From: Alphaproteobacteria bacterium
Lineage (GTDB): Bacteria > Pseudomonadota > Alphaproteobacteria > Geminicoccales > Geminicoccaceae
Assembly (NCBI GenBank): GCA_027045875.1
Contig: JALUAG010000107.1
Span: 38,247-102,246 of the forward strand
Length of the DNA: 64,000 bases
Direction: 5' to 3'
In this document: positions 18,565 to 28,177 of the stretch, piece after piece
Layout: each line of letters starts with the position of its first letter
Position numbering within the stretch: position 1 is the stretch's first letter
Program-made: the position numbers and the translations under genes
The notes under the pieces: model-generated
Told to the model about the DNA's origin: nothing
What the model saw: the letters and a program-made list of their open reading frames with translations, nothing else
Database searches by the model: none

Positions 18565-19725
18565 CTATTCGCCCGCCACCTGCGGCTCGCCGGCGGCGAT
18601 GGCGATGGTCCGCGCCACCACCCGGATCTCGTTGGCGAGCTCCCGGGTCACCTCGTCGCGGCTGCGCGCCACCTCCTCGAGCAGGCGGGCGAGCTGCCGG
18701 TCGATGCTGCGCAGGTGATCGAGGGTGGCGGCGTCCAGCGGCGACTGCCGCTCGCCCAGCTTCTGGACGGTGGCCCGCTGCGCCTCGGCGAGACGCGCCA
18801 GAACCTCCTGGTCGCGCTGCAGCCGCTCGTTGAGGGCGCCGATGGCGTGGTTCAGGGCCGCCACCTGCTGGTGGAAGACGTTGCGGGCGCGCTCGCCCTC
18901 CTGCAGCACCCGCTCGATGCGCGACAGCCCCTCGGCGGTCTGCTGGAGAAGGGCCTGGACATAGGCCGGCATGGGCCGGCCGGGCACCGCCATCGCCACC
19001 GGCCCGGGACCCGTCGCCGGCGCTTCCTGGGCACTGTGGCGGGCGAGGCCGGACAGCCATTCCTCGACGTCGTTGTAGAAGGAGTTCTGGGCCTGGGTCG
19101 CCTGCAGATCGATGAACCCCAGCACGAGCGAACCGGCGAGACCGAACAGCGAGGAGCTGAAGGCGGTGCCCATGCCGGAGAGCGGCGCCGAGAGACCGGC
19201 CTTGAGATCGTCGAACACGCTCACGAGGTCGCCGGTGCCGAGCTGCAGTTCGCCGATCACCAGCGCCACCGCGTTGATGGTCTCGAGCAGCCCCCAGAAG
19301 GTCCCGAGCAGGCCGAGGAAGATGAGGAGGCCGGTCTGGTAGCGGCTGATGTCGCGGCTCTCGTCGAGACGGGCGCTGATGCTGTCGAGGAGATAGCGCA
19401 TCGACAGGGTGGAGAGCACCTCGCCGCTGCGTTCGCGATCGCCCAGCACGGTGGCCACCGGCGCCAGCAGCCGGGGCGGCTCCTGCAGCGAGAAACCGGG
19501 GGCGGCGGAGCGGAAGGCCTCGATCCAGCGCACCTCCGGCCGCAGCATGATGATGCGGCGCACCGCATAGGCGATGCCCAGCGCCAGCACGCCCAGGATG
19601 AGCCCGTTGAGGGCCGGGTTGTGCATGAAGGCGCGCCACAGGATGTCGTAGACCGCACCGATGACGACGAGCGTCGCCAGCAGGAACAGGGCCACGCGAT
19701 TGAGGAAACGCTGGGGATTGGTCAT
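18565..19725 (-). CDS. MotA/TolQ/ExbB-family proton channel protein
   Basis: A 386-aa inner-membrane protein with four predicted helices (about 11-30, 38-56, 131-152, 183-205). The family-defining segments are LLIFLGLLGTFWGLLETI and LSGMGTAFSSSLFGLAGSL in the last two. The C-terminal 150 aa are cytoplasmic and partly coiled (NHAIGALNERLQRDQEVL, LDHLRSIDRQLARLLEEVARS). It should form an ion-driven motor with the MotB-like product encoded next. Known relatives power flagella, Tol, TonB or Zorya defence; none of the other components of those systems is here. Confidence 0.82.
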   Translation of the reverse strand: MTNPQRFLNRVALFLLATLVVIGAVYDILWRAFMHNPALNGLILGVLALGIAYAVRRIIMLRPEVRWIEAFRSAAPGFSLQEPPRLLAPVATVLGDRERSGEVLSTLSMRYLLDSISARLDESRDISRYQTGLLIFLGLLGTFWGLLETINAVALVIGELQLGTGDLVSVFDDLKAGLSAPLSGMGTAFSSSLFGLAGSLVLGFIDLQATQAQNSFYNDVEEWLSGLARHSAQEAPATGPGPVAMAVPGRPMPAYVQALLQQTAEGLSRIERVLQEGERARNVFHQQVAALNHAIGALNERLQRDQEVLARLAEAQRATVQKLGERQSPLDAATLDHLRSIDRQLARLLEEVARSRDEVTRELANEIRVVARTIAIAAGEPQVAGE

Positions 19726-19920
19726 ACGCCTGTATTGTCCGAAGCCTGCGAAGTCGCGGCGACTTTAACGCAGCACGTGCATCGTCGCATCGCAAAAAAA
19801 CCATGCCGCGTCGTGCGGTCGCCGATGTCGCGGCGCCCGCGTCTCCTCTTGCCTCGCCGCCCCGATCATCGCAATAAGCTCGAGGCGGGGGGCCGCGAGA
19901 AAGGCGAGGGAGTGGGCGTC

Positions 19921-20307
19921 ATGATCACCATCGATCCCGACAAGGTATGCCACATCATCGTCAAGGCCAGGGCCTTCGACGCCAAGGAAGAGGTGGTCGA
20001 AGAGGATTACGCCTCCAATCCCGCCGACGAGGACATGCGGGAGGTGCTGCAGGACTATCCCGACGATCCCACCTACGACGAACTGCGGGAGTTCATCAAC
20101 GGCCTCAACGAGGACGAGCAGATCGAGCTCGTGGCCCTCTCCTGGCTCGGTCGCGGCAGCTTCACCGCCGACGAGTGGGAGGAGGCCAAGGCGGAGGCCA
20201 GCCGCGCCCACAACGAACGGACCGCCGAATATCTGCTCGGGATGCCGCTCCTGGCCGACTATCTGGCCGAGGGGCTCGCCGCCTTCGGGGTGAGCTGCGA
20301 AGAGTAG
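19921..20307 (+). CDS. DUF3775 family protein
   Basis: A 128-aa acidic soluble protein, recognised as DUF3775 from the pattern MITIDPDKVCHIIVKARAFD, then DPTYDELREFINGLNEDEQ and ALSWLGRGSFTADEWEEAK. Function is unknown; the family is common in alphaproteobacteria. A GTG 9 bases upstream is an alternative start (GGCGAGGGA precedes both). It is divergent from the MotA-like operon with 195 bases between them. The region holds a TTTTTTT tract on the minus strand but no clear promoter. Confidence 0.8.
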   Translation: MITIDPDKVCHIIVKARAFDAKEEVVEEDYASNPADEDMREVLQDYPDDPTYDELREFINGLNEDEQIELVALSWLGRGSFTADEWEEAKAEASRAHNERTAEYLLGMPLLADYLAEGLAAFGVSCEE

Positions 20308-20389
20308 AGGGCCGCGGCCACGGGCTTGACCGACGTTCGCCCCGGTTCGAGACTGCCGTCGGACCACGACCCTGAACGGGAGGCGAACC

Positions 20390-21430
20390 ATGATCACGAG
20401 GCGGCGGGCCTTGAAGAGCACGGCGGCGGTCGCGTTCGCGCTGGGGTTCCCCCGTGTGCTGCGCGCCAGGCCGGTCATCGAGCTCAAGCTCAGCCATTTC
20501 CTGCCCACCGGCAACGGCATGCACTACGATTTCATGGAGCCCTGGGCGCGGGAGCTCGAAGCCCGCACCGACGGGCGGGTGAAGGTCACCATCTTCCCGG
20601 GCGGCACCCCCCTCGGCAATGTCGCCAAGCAGTACGACCAGGTGCGCGCGGGGGTGGTGGACATCGCCCACGGGCTCCACGGCATCCCCTCCGGCCGCTT
20701 TCCGCGCACCTCGGTGATCGACCTGCCCTTCATGACCGAGAGCGCGGATGCCGCCACGCGTGCCCTGTGGACGTTGCACGATCGCTACTTCGCCGTCGAG
20801 TATCCGGGCGTGAAGGTGCTCGCCGTGCACGCCCACAACGGCGGGCTGATCCACACCCGCGACAGGCAGGTGGTGGCGATGGAGGATCTCAGGGGGCTGC
20901 GGATCCGCTTTCCCAGCGCCGCCACCAAGATGATGCTCGAGTATCTGGGGGCGGTGCCCGTCGGGCTGCCGCCGTCGCAGATCTACGAGAGCCTGCAGAA
21001 GGGGGTGATCGACGGGCTCGTCATGCCCTGGGATCCCATGTACAGCTTCAAGCTCGCCGAGCTCATCGACTATCATCTGGACGCCCGGGCCTACACCGTC
21101 TCCTTCTACTTCGTGATGAACCGGCGGCGCTACGAGGGCCTGCCCGAGGAGGTGCGAGCGGCGATCGATTCCATCTCGGGCGACAATCTGATCCCGAAGT
21201 TCGGCCCCTGGTGGAACGCCTGGGACGATCTCGGCAAGAAGGCGGCGCTGGCCGACGGCGGGGTGGTGACGCGTCTCACCGCCGAGGAGCGCGACCGCTG
21301 GCGCGAGACCCTGGGGCCGATGATCGACGCCTATCTCGCGGGCCTCGCCGAGCAGGGCGTCGAGAATCCGCGGGAGATCTACGAGGCGCTGCGCGCCGAG
21401 ATCGACGCCATAGAGAAGGCCAAGGGCTGA
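20390..21430 (+). CDS. dctP: TRAP transporter solute-binding protein (system 1)
   Basis: A 346-aa periplasmic receptor. The N terminus has a twin-arginine-type signal (TRRRALKSTAAVAFALG), then a DctP fold with IELKLSHFLPTG, GRVKVTIFPGG, GLRIRFPSAATKMMLEYLGA and VGLPPSQIYESLQKGVIDG. The conserved Arg that binds a carboxylate (LRIRFP) is present, so an organic acid is likely. The ATG follows GGGAGGCGAACC. The genes for the small and large permease subunits follow directly. Confidence 0.92.
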   Translation: MITRRRALKSTAAVAFALGFPRVLRARPVIELKLSHFLPTGNGMHYDFMEPWARELEARTDGRVKVTIFPGGTPLGNVAKQYDQVRAGVVDIAHGLHGIPSGRFPRTSVIDLPFMTESADAATRALWTLHDRYFAVEYPGVKVLAVHAHNGGLIHTRDRQVVAMEDLRGLRIRFPSAATKMMLEYLGAVPVGLPPSQIYESLQKGVIDGLVMPWDPMYSFKLAELIDYHLDARAYTVSFYFVMNRRRYEGLPEEVRAAIDSISGDNLIPKFGPWWNAWDDLGKKAALADGGVVTRLTAEERDRWRETLGPMIDAYLAGLAEQGVENPREIYEALRAEIDAIEKAKG

Positions 21431-21464
21431 GCGGCCCCTCCCCCTCCGTCCGGGAGACGCGTCG

Positions 21465-21986
21465 GTGATGGCCGAGCGGCTGAACCGCTGGGCGCGCGCC
21501 CTCGCCTGGCTCGCCCTCCTCTGCCTCGCGGGGGCGACCCTCGTCACCCTCGCCGACATCGGCCTGCGGGCGCTGTCGCGGGCGCTCGGGCTCGTCACCG
21601 GCACACCACCGGGCCTCGCCCTCGTGGGCATCGTCGATCTCATGCAGCTGGCGGTGATGGCGGCCGCCTATCTCGCCATCCCCTTCACCTTCGCCGGCGA
21701 GGGCCATGTCACCGTGGACATGCTCTATCTGCGCCTGCCGTACCGTCTGCAGACCCTGCTGCGGGCGCTGGCGGCGCTCCTCTCCTGCCTGTTCATGGCC
21801 ATGATCCTGCGCTACGGCATCGAACAGGCGCTTCTCGTGGCCTCCTACGGCGACCGCTCGGCCACCCTCGGCATCCCCCTCGTCTGGTACTGGGCACCGC
21901 TGCTGCTGGGCGCGGCGCTATCGGTGGCGATCACCGGCCTGCAGGGCGCGAGCCTCCTCCTCCGCGCCTTCGCGCCGCTTCGCTGA
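21465..21986 (+). CDS. dctQ: TRAP transporter small permease subunit (system 1)
   Basis: A 173-aa membrane protein with four predicted helices and the DctQ pattern (ADIGLRAL near the N terminus, FTFAGEGHVTVDMLYLRLP in the middle). It starts at GTG 21465, or ATG three bases later, with GGGAG upstream. It connects the receptor to the large subunit and is 8 bases before DctM. Confidence 0.88.
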   Translation: MMAERLNRWARALAWLALLCLAGATLVTLADIGLRALSRALGLVTGTPPGLALVGIVDLMQLAVMAAAYLAIPFTFAGEGHVTVDMLYLRLPYRLQTLLRALAALLSCLFMAMILRYGIEQALLVASYGDRSATLGIPLVWYWAPLLLGAALSVAITGLQGASLLLRAFAPLR

Positions 21987-21994
21987 GGTCGCCC

Positions 21995-23299
21995 GTGGAC
22001 GGGCCGCTGCTCGGGGTCGCCGGCTTCCTCGCCGCCATCCTGCTCATCTTCCTCCGCGTGCCGGTGGCGGTCGCCATGGGGCTCGTGGGCGCCGCCGGCT
22101 TCGGCATCACCAACGGCTTCTTCGCCGTCGGCTTCGTCATGAGCTCGGCGGCCTTCGAGGCGGTGTTCCCCTATTCCCTGTCGGTGGTGCCGCTGTTCGT
22201 GGCGATGGGGGTGTTCGCCGCCCACGCCGGCCTCTCCGCCGCCCTCTTCAACGGCGTGAACGCCTTCGTCGGCGGCTGGCGGGGCGGCCTCGCGATGGCC
22301 AGCATCGGCGCCTGCGCCGGCTTCGGCGCCATCTGCGGCAGTTCGCTCGCCACCGCCGCCACCATGTGCCGGGTGGCCTTTCCCGAGATGCGCCGGTGCG
22401 GCTACGACCGCAGCCTGGCCGCCGCCGCCGTCGCCGCCGGCGGCACCCTCGGGGTGCTGATCCCGCCCTCCATCCTGCTCGTCATCTACGGCCTGCTCAC
22501 CCAGCAGTCGATCGGGGCCCTGTTCGCCGCCGCCATCCTTCCCGGGCTGCTGGCCACCGCTCTCTACATGGCGGCGGTGCGGGTGGCGCTGTGGCGCCGT
22601 CCCGAGCTCGCCCCGCCCGGCGAACGCCGGGACTGGCCGACGCGCTTCGCCACCCTGCGCGAGGTCTGGCCGGTGGGGCTCCTCTTCCTGGTGGTCATCG
22701 GCGGCATCTACGCCGGCCTGTTCTCGCCCACCGAGGCGGCGGCGGTGGGGGCCGCCGGGGCGCTGCTCCTGGCCTGGGCGCGGCGCCAGCTCTCGGCCCG
22801 CGTGCTCGCCGACTGCATCGTCGAGACCGCGCGCATCACCGGGATGATCTTCCTCATCCTGGTGGGGGCGGCGGTGTTCAACTACTTCGTGGAGACGAGC
22901 GGCCTGCCGCAGGCCATGGTGGGCTGGATCGAGGCCAGCGGCATGACGCCGCTCGCCGTGATGCTGGCGCTGCTCCTGTTCTACATCCTGCTCGGCTGCT
23001 TCATGGACAGCCTCAGCATGATCCTGCTCACCGTGCCGCTCGTGTTCCCCCTGGTCACCGCCATCGGCTACGATCCCGTATGGTTCGGGGTGATCGTGGT
23101 GACCGCCGCCGAGCTCGGTCTCATCACCCCGCCGGTGGGCATGAACCTGTTCGTCATCCAGGGCACGGTACCGGGCCTGCGGCTTGCCACCATCGTCCGC
23201 GGCCTGCCGCCCTTCCTCGCGGCCGACGTCCTGCGGCTGCTGCTGCTGCTGGCGTTCCCGGGTCTCGCCCTCGCCCTGCCCCGTCTCCTGGGTTTCTGA
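21995..23299 (+). CDS. dctM: TRAP transporter large permease subunit (system 1)
   Basis: A 434-aa protein of about 12-13 helices, the sodium-coupled transport subunit. DctM hallmarks include FGAICGSSLATAATM, GTLGVLIPPSILLVIYG, IYAGLFSPTEAAAVGA and the C-terminal TPPVGMNLFVIQG. It starts with GTG. Operon order P-Q-M is standard. Confidence 0.92.
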   Translation: MDGPLLGVAGFLAAILLIFLRVPVAVAMGLVGAAGFGITNGFFAVGFVMSSAAFEAVFPYSLSVVPLFVAMGVFAAHAGLSAALFNGVNAFVGGWRGGLAMASIGACAGFGAICGSSLATAATMCRVAFPEMRRCGYDRSLAAAAVAAGGTLGVLIPPSILLVIYGLLTQQSIGALFAAAILPGLLATALYMAAVRVALWRRPELAPPGERRDWPTRFATLREVWPVGLLFLVVIGGIYAGLFSPTEAAAVGAAGALLLAWARRQLSARVLADCIVETARITGMIFLILVGAAVFNYFVETSGLPQAMVGWIEASGMTPLAVMLALLLFYILLGCFMDSLSMILLTVPLVFPLVTAIGYDPVWFGVIVVTAAELGLITPPVGMNLFVIQGTVPGLRLATIVRGLPPFLAADVLRLLLLLAFPGLALALPRLLGF

Positions 23300-23441
23300 G
23301 GGCCGCCGGCCCGTTGCGGGGCGTGCGGCGGCGACATTATCACGCATCGGACCACCGGGTACGAAAACGGTTGGAAATCCCCATATGAGAAGTCGCCGCA
23401 CGGTTGCGGGCACTCGCGCGAGGCGATAAGAGTCGGGGAAC

Positions 23442-24716
23442 ATGCAGGAACGGGGAAGGATCGCCATGGCCGGGCGACGCGACGATCGCCGGGAGCATGT
23501 CGCCGGACTGCGGATCGCCATGGTCGCCGCGTGCCCCTTTCCGGCCCGTCGCGGCACACCGCTGCGCATCCAGCGACTGGCGGAGACCCTGACGGGGCGG
23601 GGCCATCGGGTCGAGGTGTTCACCTACGACGTCGGGGATCCGGACCCGCTTCCGTTCACCGTGCACCGTACCGGCCGCGGCCGGCGCGACGAGGCCATGC
23701 CGCCCGGCCCCAATCTCCGCAAGCTGCTGCTCGATCCGCGGCTGGCCTCGGTGCTGGCGCGCGGTCTCGCGGCGGCGCCCTTCGATCTCGTCCACGCCCA
23801 TCACGTCGAGGGGCTGCTGGTGGCGCTCTGGGCACGGCGTCGGCGTTGCCTGCCGGTGATCTACGACGCCCACACCATGCTGGGCTCGGAGCTCCCGACA
23901 TACGGCCGCGGCCCGATCGCCGCCACCGGGGCCTGGATCGGCCGCTGGATGGACCGCCGGCTGCCGCGCCTCGCCGACGGTGTGATCGCGGTCACCGAGG
24001 ACATCCGCGACCGGCTGGTGCGCGATGGCGGCTGCCGCCCGGAACGGGTGGTGGTGGCCATGAACGGGGTCGGCGTCGAACAGTTCGCGCCGCCCCCCGG
24101 GATCACCGAGACGCCGGGCCGGGTGATCTACACCGGGACCCTGGCCGGCTACCAGGACGTCGATCTGCTGCTTAGGGCCTTCGCCCGCGCCCGCGCCGAG
24201 CAGCCGGGCATGTCCCTCTGCCTGTCGGTGAGCTCCAGCTTCGCCCCCTTCGAGCCGATGGCCCGGGAGCTCGGCATCATGGACGCCGTCGAGGTGGTGG
24301 AGGACCGTTTCGAGCAGCTCCCGGCACGCCTCGCGGCCAGCGCCATCGCCGCCCTGCCGCGCACCCGCTGCGACGGCATCCCCCAGAAGCTCCTGAACTA
24401 CATGGCGGCCGGCAAGGCGGTGGTGGCCAGCGCCGGTTCGGCCAAGGTGGTGGAGCACGGTCGTACCGGGCTCGTCGTGCCCGACAACGACGTGGCCGCC
24501 TTCGCGCGGGCGCTTTCGACCCTCGCCGCACGGCCCGAGCTGGCCCGTGCCCTGGGTCGGGCCGCCCGGGAATTCGTCGAGCGCCACTGCACCTGGCAGG
24601 CGGCGGCGGAGCGGGTGGAGAGCCTCTACGCCCTGATCTGCGGACAGGCCTCCCGGCCGCGCACCGCCGCCGAGGGAACCGCCACCCCCAGCATGGCGGA
24701 CACGCCCGGCGCCTGA
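23442..24716 (+). CDS. Glycosyltransferase family 4
   Basis: A 424-aa GT-B glycosyltransferase. The N-terminal acceptor domain starts RIAMVAACPFPARRGTPLRI, and VIYDAHTMLGSELP lies mid-domain. The donor domain has VIYTGTLAGYQDVDLLLRAF and GIPQKLLNYMAAGKAVVAS. It may start at 23442 or at the ATG at 23466. It converges on the CDP-sugar operon (stop codons 11 bases apart), and both probably serve surface polysaccharide or glycolipid synthesis. Donor and acceptor are unknown. Confidence 0.85.
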   Translation: MQERGRIAMAGRRDDRREHVAGLRIAMVAACPFPARRGTPLRIQRLAETLTGRGHRVEVFTYDVGDPDPLPFTVHRTGRGRRDEAMPPGPNLRKLLLDPRLASVLARGLAAAPFDLVHAHHVEGLLVALWARRRRCLPVIYDAHTMLGSELPTYGRGPIAATGAWIGRWMDRRLPRLADGVIAVTEDIRDRLVRDGGCRPERVVVAMNGVGVEQFAPPPGITETPGRVIYTGTLAGYQDVDLLLRAFARARAEQPGMSLCLSVSSSFAPFEPMARELGIMDAVEVVEDRFEQLPARLAASAIAALPRTRCDGIPQKLLNYMAAGKAVVASAGSAKVVEHGRTGLVVPDNDVAAFARALSTLAARPELARALGRAAREFVERHCTWQAAAERVESLYALICGQASRPRTAAEGTATPSMADTPGA

Positions 24717-24726
24717 AGGTCGTCGC

Positions 24727-25905
24727 TCAGAGCGGCACGAGCTCGGGCGTCAGTCCCCGCGCGTCGAGATCGCCGCGGATCTCCTCGGTGTAGATGGGGT
24801 TCATGATCACCACCACCTCGGGACGGATGTCCGCGAGACGGTCCGGGGAGACGATCTCGTGGCCGGTTCCGGCGAGGTACTTGCCCCATTTGTGGGGGTT
24901 GATGTCGACCACCGCGGCGATCTCCTCGCCGAGGCCGAGGGTGGTGAGATAGGAGACCGCCTTCGAGCCCGAGCCCCAGACGGCGACCCGCCGGCCCGCC
25001 CGCCGCCAGCGCTCGAGATCGCGGCGCAGAGCGTCGAGACGCTGGCCGATCCCTTCCCGGAACCGGTGCACCCGTGCCCGGGTGGCGGCGAGATCGTCCT
25101 CGAGCGGCAGCCGCGCCCGCGTGGCCGCGGCGGCGGGTCGTCCCTCCAGCATCAGATACTGGTCGCCGTAGGCGCGGTAGAGATGCTCCACCTCGAAACG
25201 GGTGGCCCGGAACAGCCGTGCCAGCGAGCCGGCGGTGAAGTAGCTGCAATGCTCGTAGTAGATATCCCAGAAGGCGAGCTCGTCGAGTACCCGCTTCATG
25301 TCGGGCAGCTCGAAGAAGACCACCGTGTCCTCGCGGGGACCGATCGCCTCGCGCACGAGGGTCACGAACTCGTGTACCGGCTGGATGTGCTCGAGAGTGT
25401 GCCGGCAGCAGACGTAGTCGGCCGCGAGATGGGCGTATTTCGGCCCGTAGAAGTCGCGGACGAAGGTGATCCGCTCGAGAGCCGGCGAGGACAGGCGCTC
25501 CGGCCGTACCCCGGGATCGATGCCGATGCCGCGGCAGCCGGTGGTCTCGCACAGCCGCAGGAGGAACTCCCCCTTGCCGCAGCCGATCTCCAGCACCGTC
25601 TTGCCGGCGAGGCGGTACTTGCGGTCCTGGTCGGCGCAGATCTCGTCGACGAAGCGCATGAAACGCGGCGAGAAGGCCTGGGTCTCCTCGTAGTCCGGCG
25701 AATAGTTCTCCTTCGCGGGATCGAACAGCCGGTTCTGGATGAAGCCGCAGTCCTCGCAGAAGACGAGCTCGAGATCGCCGCGGGGAAAGTCGAGCGCCGC
25801 CTCGCGGCTGTCCACCATGAGGCAGCTGTGGACCGGGATGTTCCGCAGCTCGTAGAAGGGCTCGAGCCGGCTACCGCCGCAGGCCTGACAGCTGTCCACC
25901 GCCAT
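24727..25905 (-). CDS. C-methyltransferase-like protein, sugar-nucleotide type (copy 2)
   Basis: A 392-aa protein with the three-part layout of TylC3/NovU enzymes. The N-terminal zinc module has CQACGG (about 6-11) and CEDCGF. The SAM fold has TVLEIGCGKGEFLLRL and GIGIDPG. The C-terminal domain has VAVWGSGSKAVSYLTTLG and VVDINPHKWGKY. The active-site region reads YYEHCSYFTAGSL, slightly different from the other copy's YHEHLCYFS. ATG 25905 follows GGGAGAAG. It is the last gene of the rfbF operon and diverged from its neighbour, so it may methylate a different position or sugar. Confidence 0.85.
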   Translation of the reverse strand: MAVDSCQACGGSRLEPFYELRNIPVHSCLMVDSREAALDFPRGDLELVFCEDCGFIQNRLFDPAKENYSPDYEETQAFSPRFMRFVDEICADQDRKYRLAGKTVLEIGCGKGEFLLRLCETTGCRGIGIDPGVRPERLSSPALERITFVRDFYGPKYAHLAADYVCCRHTLEHIQPVHEFVTLVREAIGPREDTVVFFELPDMKRVLDELAFWDIYYEHCSYFTAGSLARLFRATRFEVEHLYRAYGDQYLMLEGRPAAAATRARLPLEDDLAATRARVHRFREGIGQRLDALRRDLERWRRAGRRVAVWGSGSKAVSYLTTLGLGEEIAAVVDINPHKWGKYLAGTGHEIVSPDRLADIRPEVVVIMNPIYTEEIRGDLDARGLTPELVPL

Positions 25906-25916
25906 GAGCTTCTCCC

Positions 25917-27140
25917 TCACACGACCACGGGTTCGGGAATGGGCAGGATGAAGTGCCCGCCGCCCTCGCGGAAGGCGGCCTGCTGGGCCATGATCTCGTC
26001 CTTGAAGTTCCAGGGCAGGATCAGGAGATAGTCGGGTCGGGTCTCCATGATCCTGGACGGCGGCTCGATGCGCAGGCGCACGCCGGGCACGTAGCGCCCC
26101 TGCTTGTGCACGTTGCGGTCCACCACATAGTCGAGGATGTCGGTGCCGATGCCGCAGTAGTTTAGCAGGATCGTGCCCTTGGCGGCGGCGCCGTAGCCGA
26201 CGATGCGCGCGCCCTCCGCCTTGAGCCCGCGCAGGAGCGCCGTGAGCCGGTCGCGGATGGCCGCCACCCGCTCGCCGAAGCGGGCGTAGTAGGAAAAACC
26301 GGTGATGCCGAGCTCGCGCTCCTCCTCGAGCAGGCGGGCGACGCTCGGATCCCGGGCCTCGCGATGCTCGACGAAGAGCCGCAGCGAGCCGCCGTGGATG
26401 GCGAGGCGCTCCACCCGGTTCAGATGTAGCCCGTGGCGGGCGAAGAGACCCGTGAGCGCGGTCACCGAGAAATAGCAGAGATGCTCGTGGTATATTGTGT
26501 CGAATTCGCCGTGGTCGATGAGATCGCGCACGTAGGGTGCCTCGATCACCGCCACCCCCTCCGGCTTCAGGATGGTGGCGATGCCCGCCACGAAACCGTT
26601 GGTGTCGGCGACATGGGCGAGCACGTTGTTGGCGTGCACCACATCGGCTCGCCGCCCCGAGGTCGCGATCTCCTGCGCCAGTTCCCGCCCGAAGAAGGCC
26701 TGCAGGGTCTCGATGCCCTTCTCGCGCGCCGCCCGCACGGGGCCGGGCGCGGGGTCGATGCCGAGCACGGGGATGCCCCGCGCGCGGTAGTACTGGAGGA
26801 GATAGCCGTCGTTGCTGGCGAGCTCGATCACCAGCGAATCCGGCCCCAGACCGCGCTCGGCGATGCGCGCCTCGACATTGGCCCGGGCATGGGCCAGCAG
26901 GGTGTCGGTGAAGGAGGAGAAGTAGGGATAGTCCTCGCCGAACAGCTCCTCGGGCGGCACCGTCTCCAGGATCTGCACGAGGGTGCAGTCGTGGCAGAAG
27001 GCGACGTCGAGGGGGTAGCGCGGCTCCTCCCGGCACAGGCGCTCGGGAGAGAGGAAGTCGTCGGACAGCGGCAGGCGGCCCAGGGACAGGAACACCTCGA
27101 GGCGGTCGCCGCCGCAGGACCGGCAGACGGACCGCGCCAC
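25917..27140 (-). CDS. NDP-hexose C-methyltransferase-like protein (copy 1)
   Basis: A 407-aa TylC3/NovU-type enzyme from a GTG start 1 base after the SDR stop. It has the zinc module (CRSCGG and CHDCTL), the SAM-binding motif VIELASNDGYLLQYY with IDPAPG, active-site segment YHEHLCYFSVTAL, and C-terminal domain IVGYGAAAKGTILLNY with VVDRNVHKQGRYVPG. Relatives add a methyl carbon to a 4-keto NDP-sugar. Tandem with copy 2 and downstream of rfbF, it suggests synthesis of a branched-chain CDP-hexose. Confidence 0.87.
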   Translation of the reverse strand: MARSVCRSCGGDRLEVFLSLGRLPLSDDFLSPERLCREEPRYPLDVAFCHDCTLVQILETVPPEELFGEDYPYFSSFTDTLLAHARANVEARIAERGLGPDSLVIELASNDGYLLQYYRARGIPVLGIDPAPGPVRAAREKGIETLQAFFGRELAQEIATSGRRADVVHANNVLAHVADTNGFVAGIATILKPEGVAVIEAPYVRDLIDHGEFDTIYHEHLCYFSVTALTGLFARHGLHLNRVERLAIHGGSLRLFVEHREARDPSVARLLEEERELGITGFSYYARFGERVAAIRDRLTALLRGLKAEGARIVGYGAAAKGTILLNYCGIGTDILDYVVDRNVHKQGRYVPGVRLRIEPPSRIMETRPDYLLILPWNFKDEIMAQQAAFREGGGHFILPIPEPVVV

Positions 27141-27141
27141 C

Positions 27142-28173
27142 TCAGGCGGCCTCCCGCCAGCGCAGCCGCTCGTCGAGGCGCCCCGAACGCTGGAGATCGC
27201 GCACGTGGCGGAGGCGGATGTAGCGGCCGCTCAGGAACGCCTCGGCGGTGAGTCCGTGCGCCCGATAGGCGGCGTAGAGCTGTTCGATACCCCTGCGCAC
27301 CGTCCACTGTGGATCGAAGGCGGGCACGAGCCTGCGGATCTTCTCGCAGTCCACCCGGTAGTTGCGGGCGTCGGGGCCGGCGTCGGCGGCGTAGGTGACC
27401 CGGGCGCCGGGAACGATCTCCGCCACCATCTCGGCGACCTCGCGCACCCGATAGTTCTCCGAGGTGCGGCCGACGTTGAAGGCCTCGCCCCGAACCATCT
27501 CGGCCGGCGCCTCCATGACGGCGACGAAGGCGCGGGCGATGTCCTCGATGTGGACCAGGGGCCGCCAGGGCATGCCGTCGCTCTTGATCAGCACCTCGCC
27601 CGTGGTGAAGGCGTAGCCCACCAGATTGTTGACCACGAGATCACCGCGCAGGCGGGTGGAGACGCCGTAGGCGGTGGCGCTGCGCAGGAACACCGGCGTG
27701 AAGGTGGCATCGGCGAGCGGCGCCACGTCGCGCTCCACCCACACCTTGCTCTCGGCATACGGGGTGACGGGGTTGAAGGGCGCGGTCTCGTCGAGGAAGT
27801 CGTCGCCGGCGGCGCCGTAGTTGCTGCAGGAGGAGGAGAAGACGAAGCGCTCGACCCCGGCCTCCTTGGCGAGTTCGGCGAGGCGCACCGAGGCCCGCCA
27901 GTTGATGTCGTAGGTGATCTCGGGGTTGAGATCGCCCAGCGGATCGTTGGAGATGCCCGCGAGATGGAGGACGGCGTCGAAGCCCTCGAGATCGGTCGCC
28001 GTCACCTCGCGCAGGTCCTTGCGCAGGGCGGGCACGGCGAGCCGCCCCGGGCCGAAGCCGCAGTCCTCGAAGAGGAAGCTGTCGAGCCCCGTCACCTCGT
28101 GGCCGCGCCGCTGCAGCATGGGCACGAGCACGTGACCGATATAGCCGTCGTGGCCGGTAACCAGCACCTTCAT
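27142..28173 (-). CDS. NAD-dependent sugar-nucleotide epimerase/dehydratase (SDR)
   Basis: A 343-aa extended SDR. N-terminal Rossmann motif [12 protein letters not shown] (a variant of GxxGxxG), LHLAGIS, catalytic segment SSSCSNYG and the YxxxK motif in TPYAESK. The late part ([25 protein letters not shown]) is typical of sugar epimerases and dehydratases. It lies between rfbF (4 bases) and the C-methyltransferase. Whether it acts as dehydratase, epimerase or reductase cannot be read from sequence. It could supply the step normally done by RfbG. Confidence 0.82.
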   Translation of the reverse strand: MKVLVTGHDGYIGHVLVPMLQRRGHEVTGLDSFLFEDCGFGPGRLAVPALRKDLREVTATDLEGFDAVLHLAGISNDPLGDLNPEITYDINWRASVRLAELAKEAGVERFVFSSSCSNYGAAGDDFLDETAPFNPVTPYAESKVWVERDVAPLADATFTPVFLRSATAYGVSTRLRGDLVVNNLVGYAFTTGEVLIKSDGMPWRPLVHIEDIARAFVAVMEAPAEMVRGEAFNVGRTSENYRVREVAEMVAEIVPGARVTYAADAGPDARNYRVDCEKIRRLVPAFDPQWTVRRGIEQLYAAYRAHGLTAEAFLSGRYIRLRHVRDLQRSGRLDERLRWREAA

Positions 28174-28177
28174 GACA

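Noticed and set aside
16930..19725. Zorya-type phage defence (ZorA/ZorB)
   Set aside because: The MotA/MotB-like pair resembles ZorAB, but no ZorC, ZorD or ZorE and no helicase or nuclease genes are adjacent, and the channel protein lacks the very long tail of ZorA.
20341..20360. GGTTCGAGACTGC as part of a second tRNA
   Set aside because: It resembles a T-arm but no acceptor, D or anticodon stem can be formed around it.
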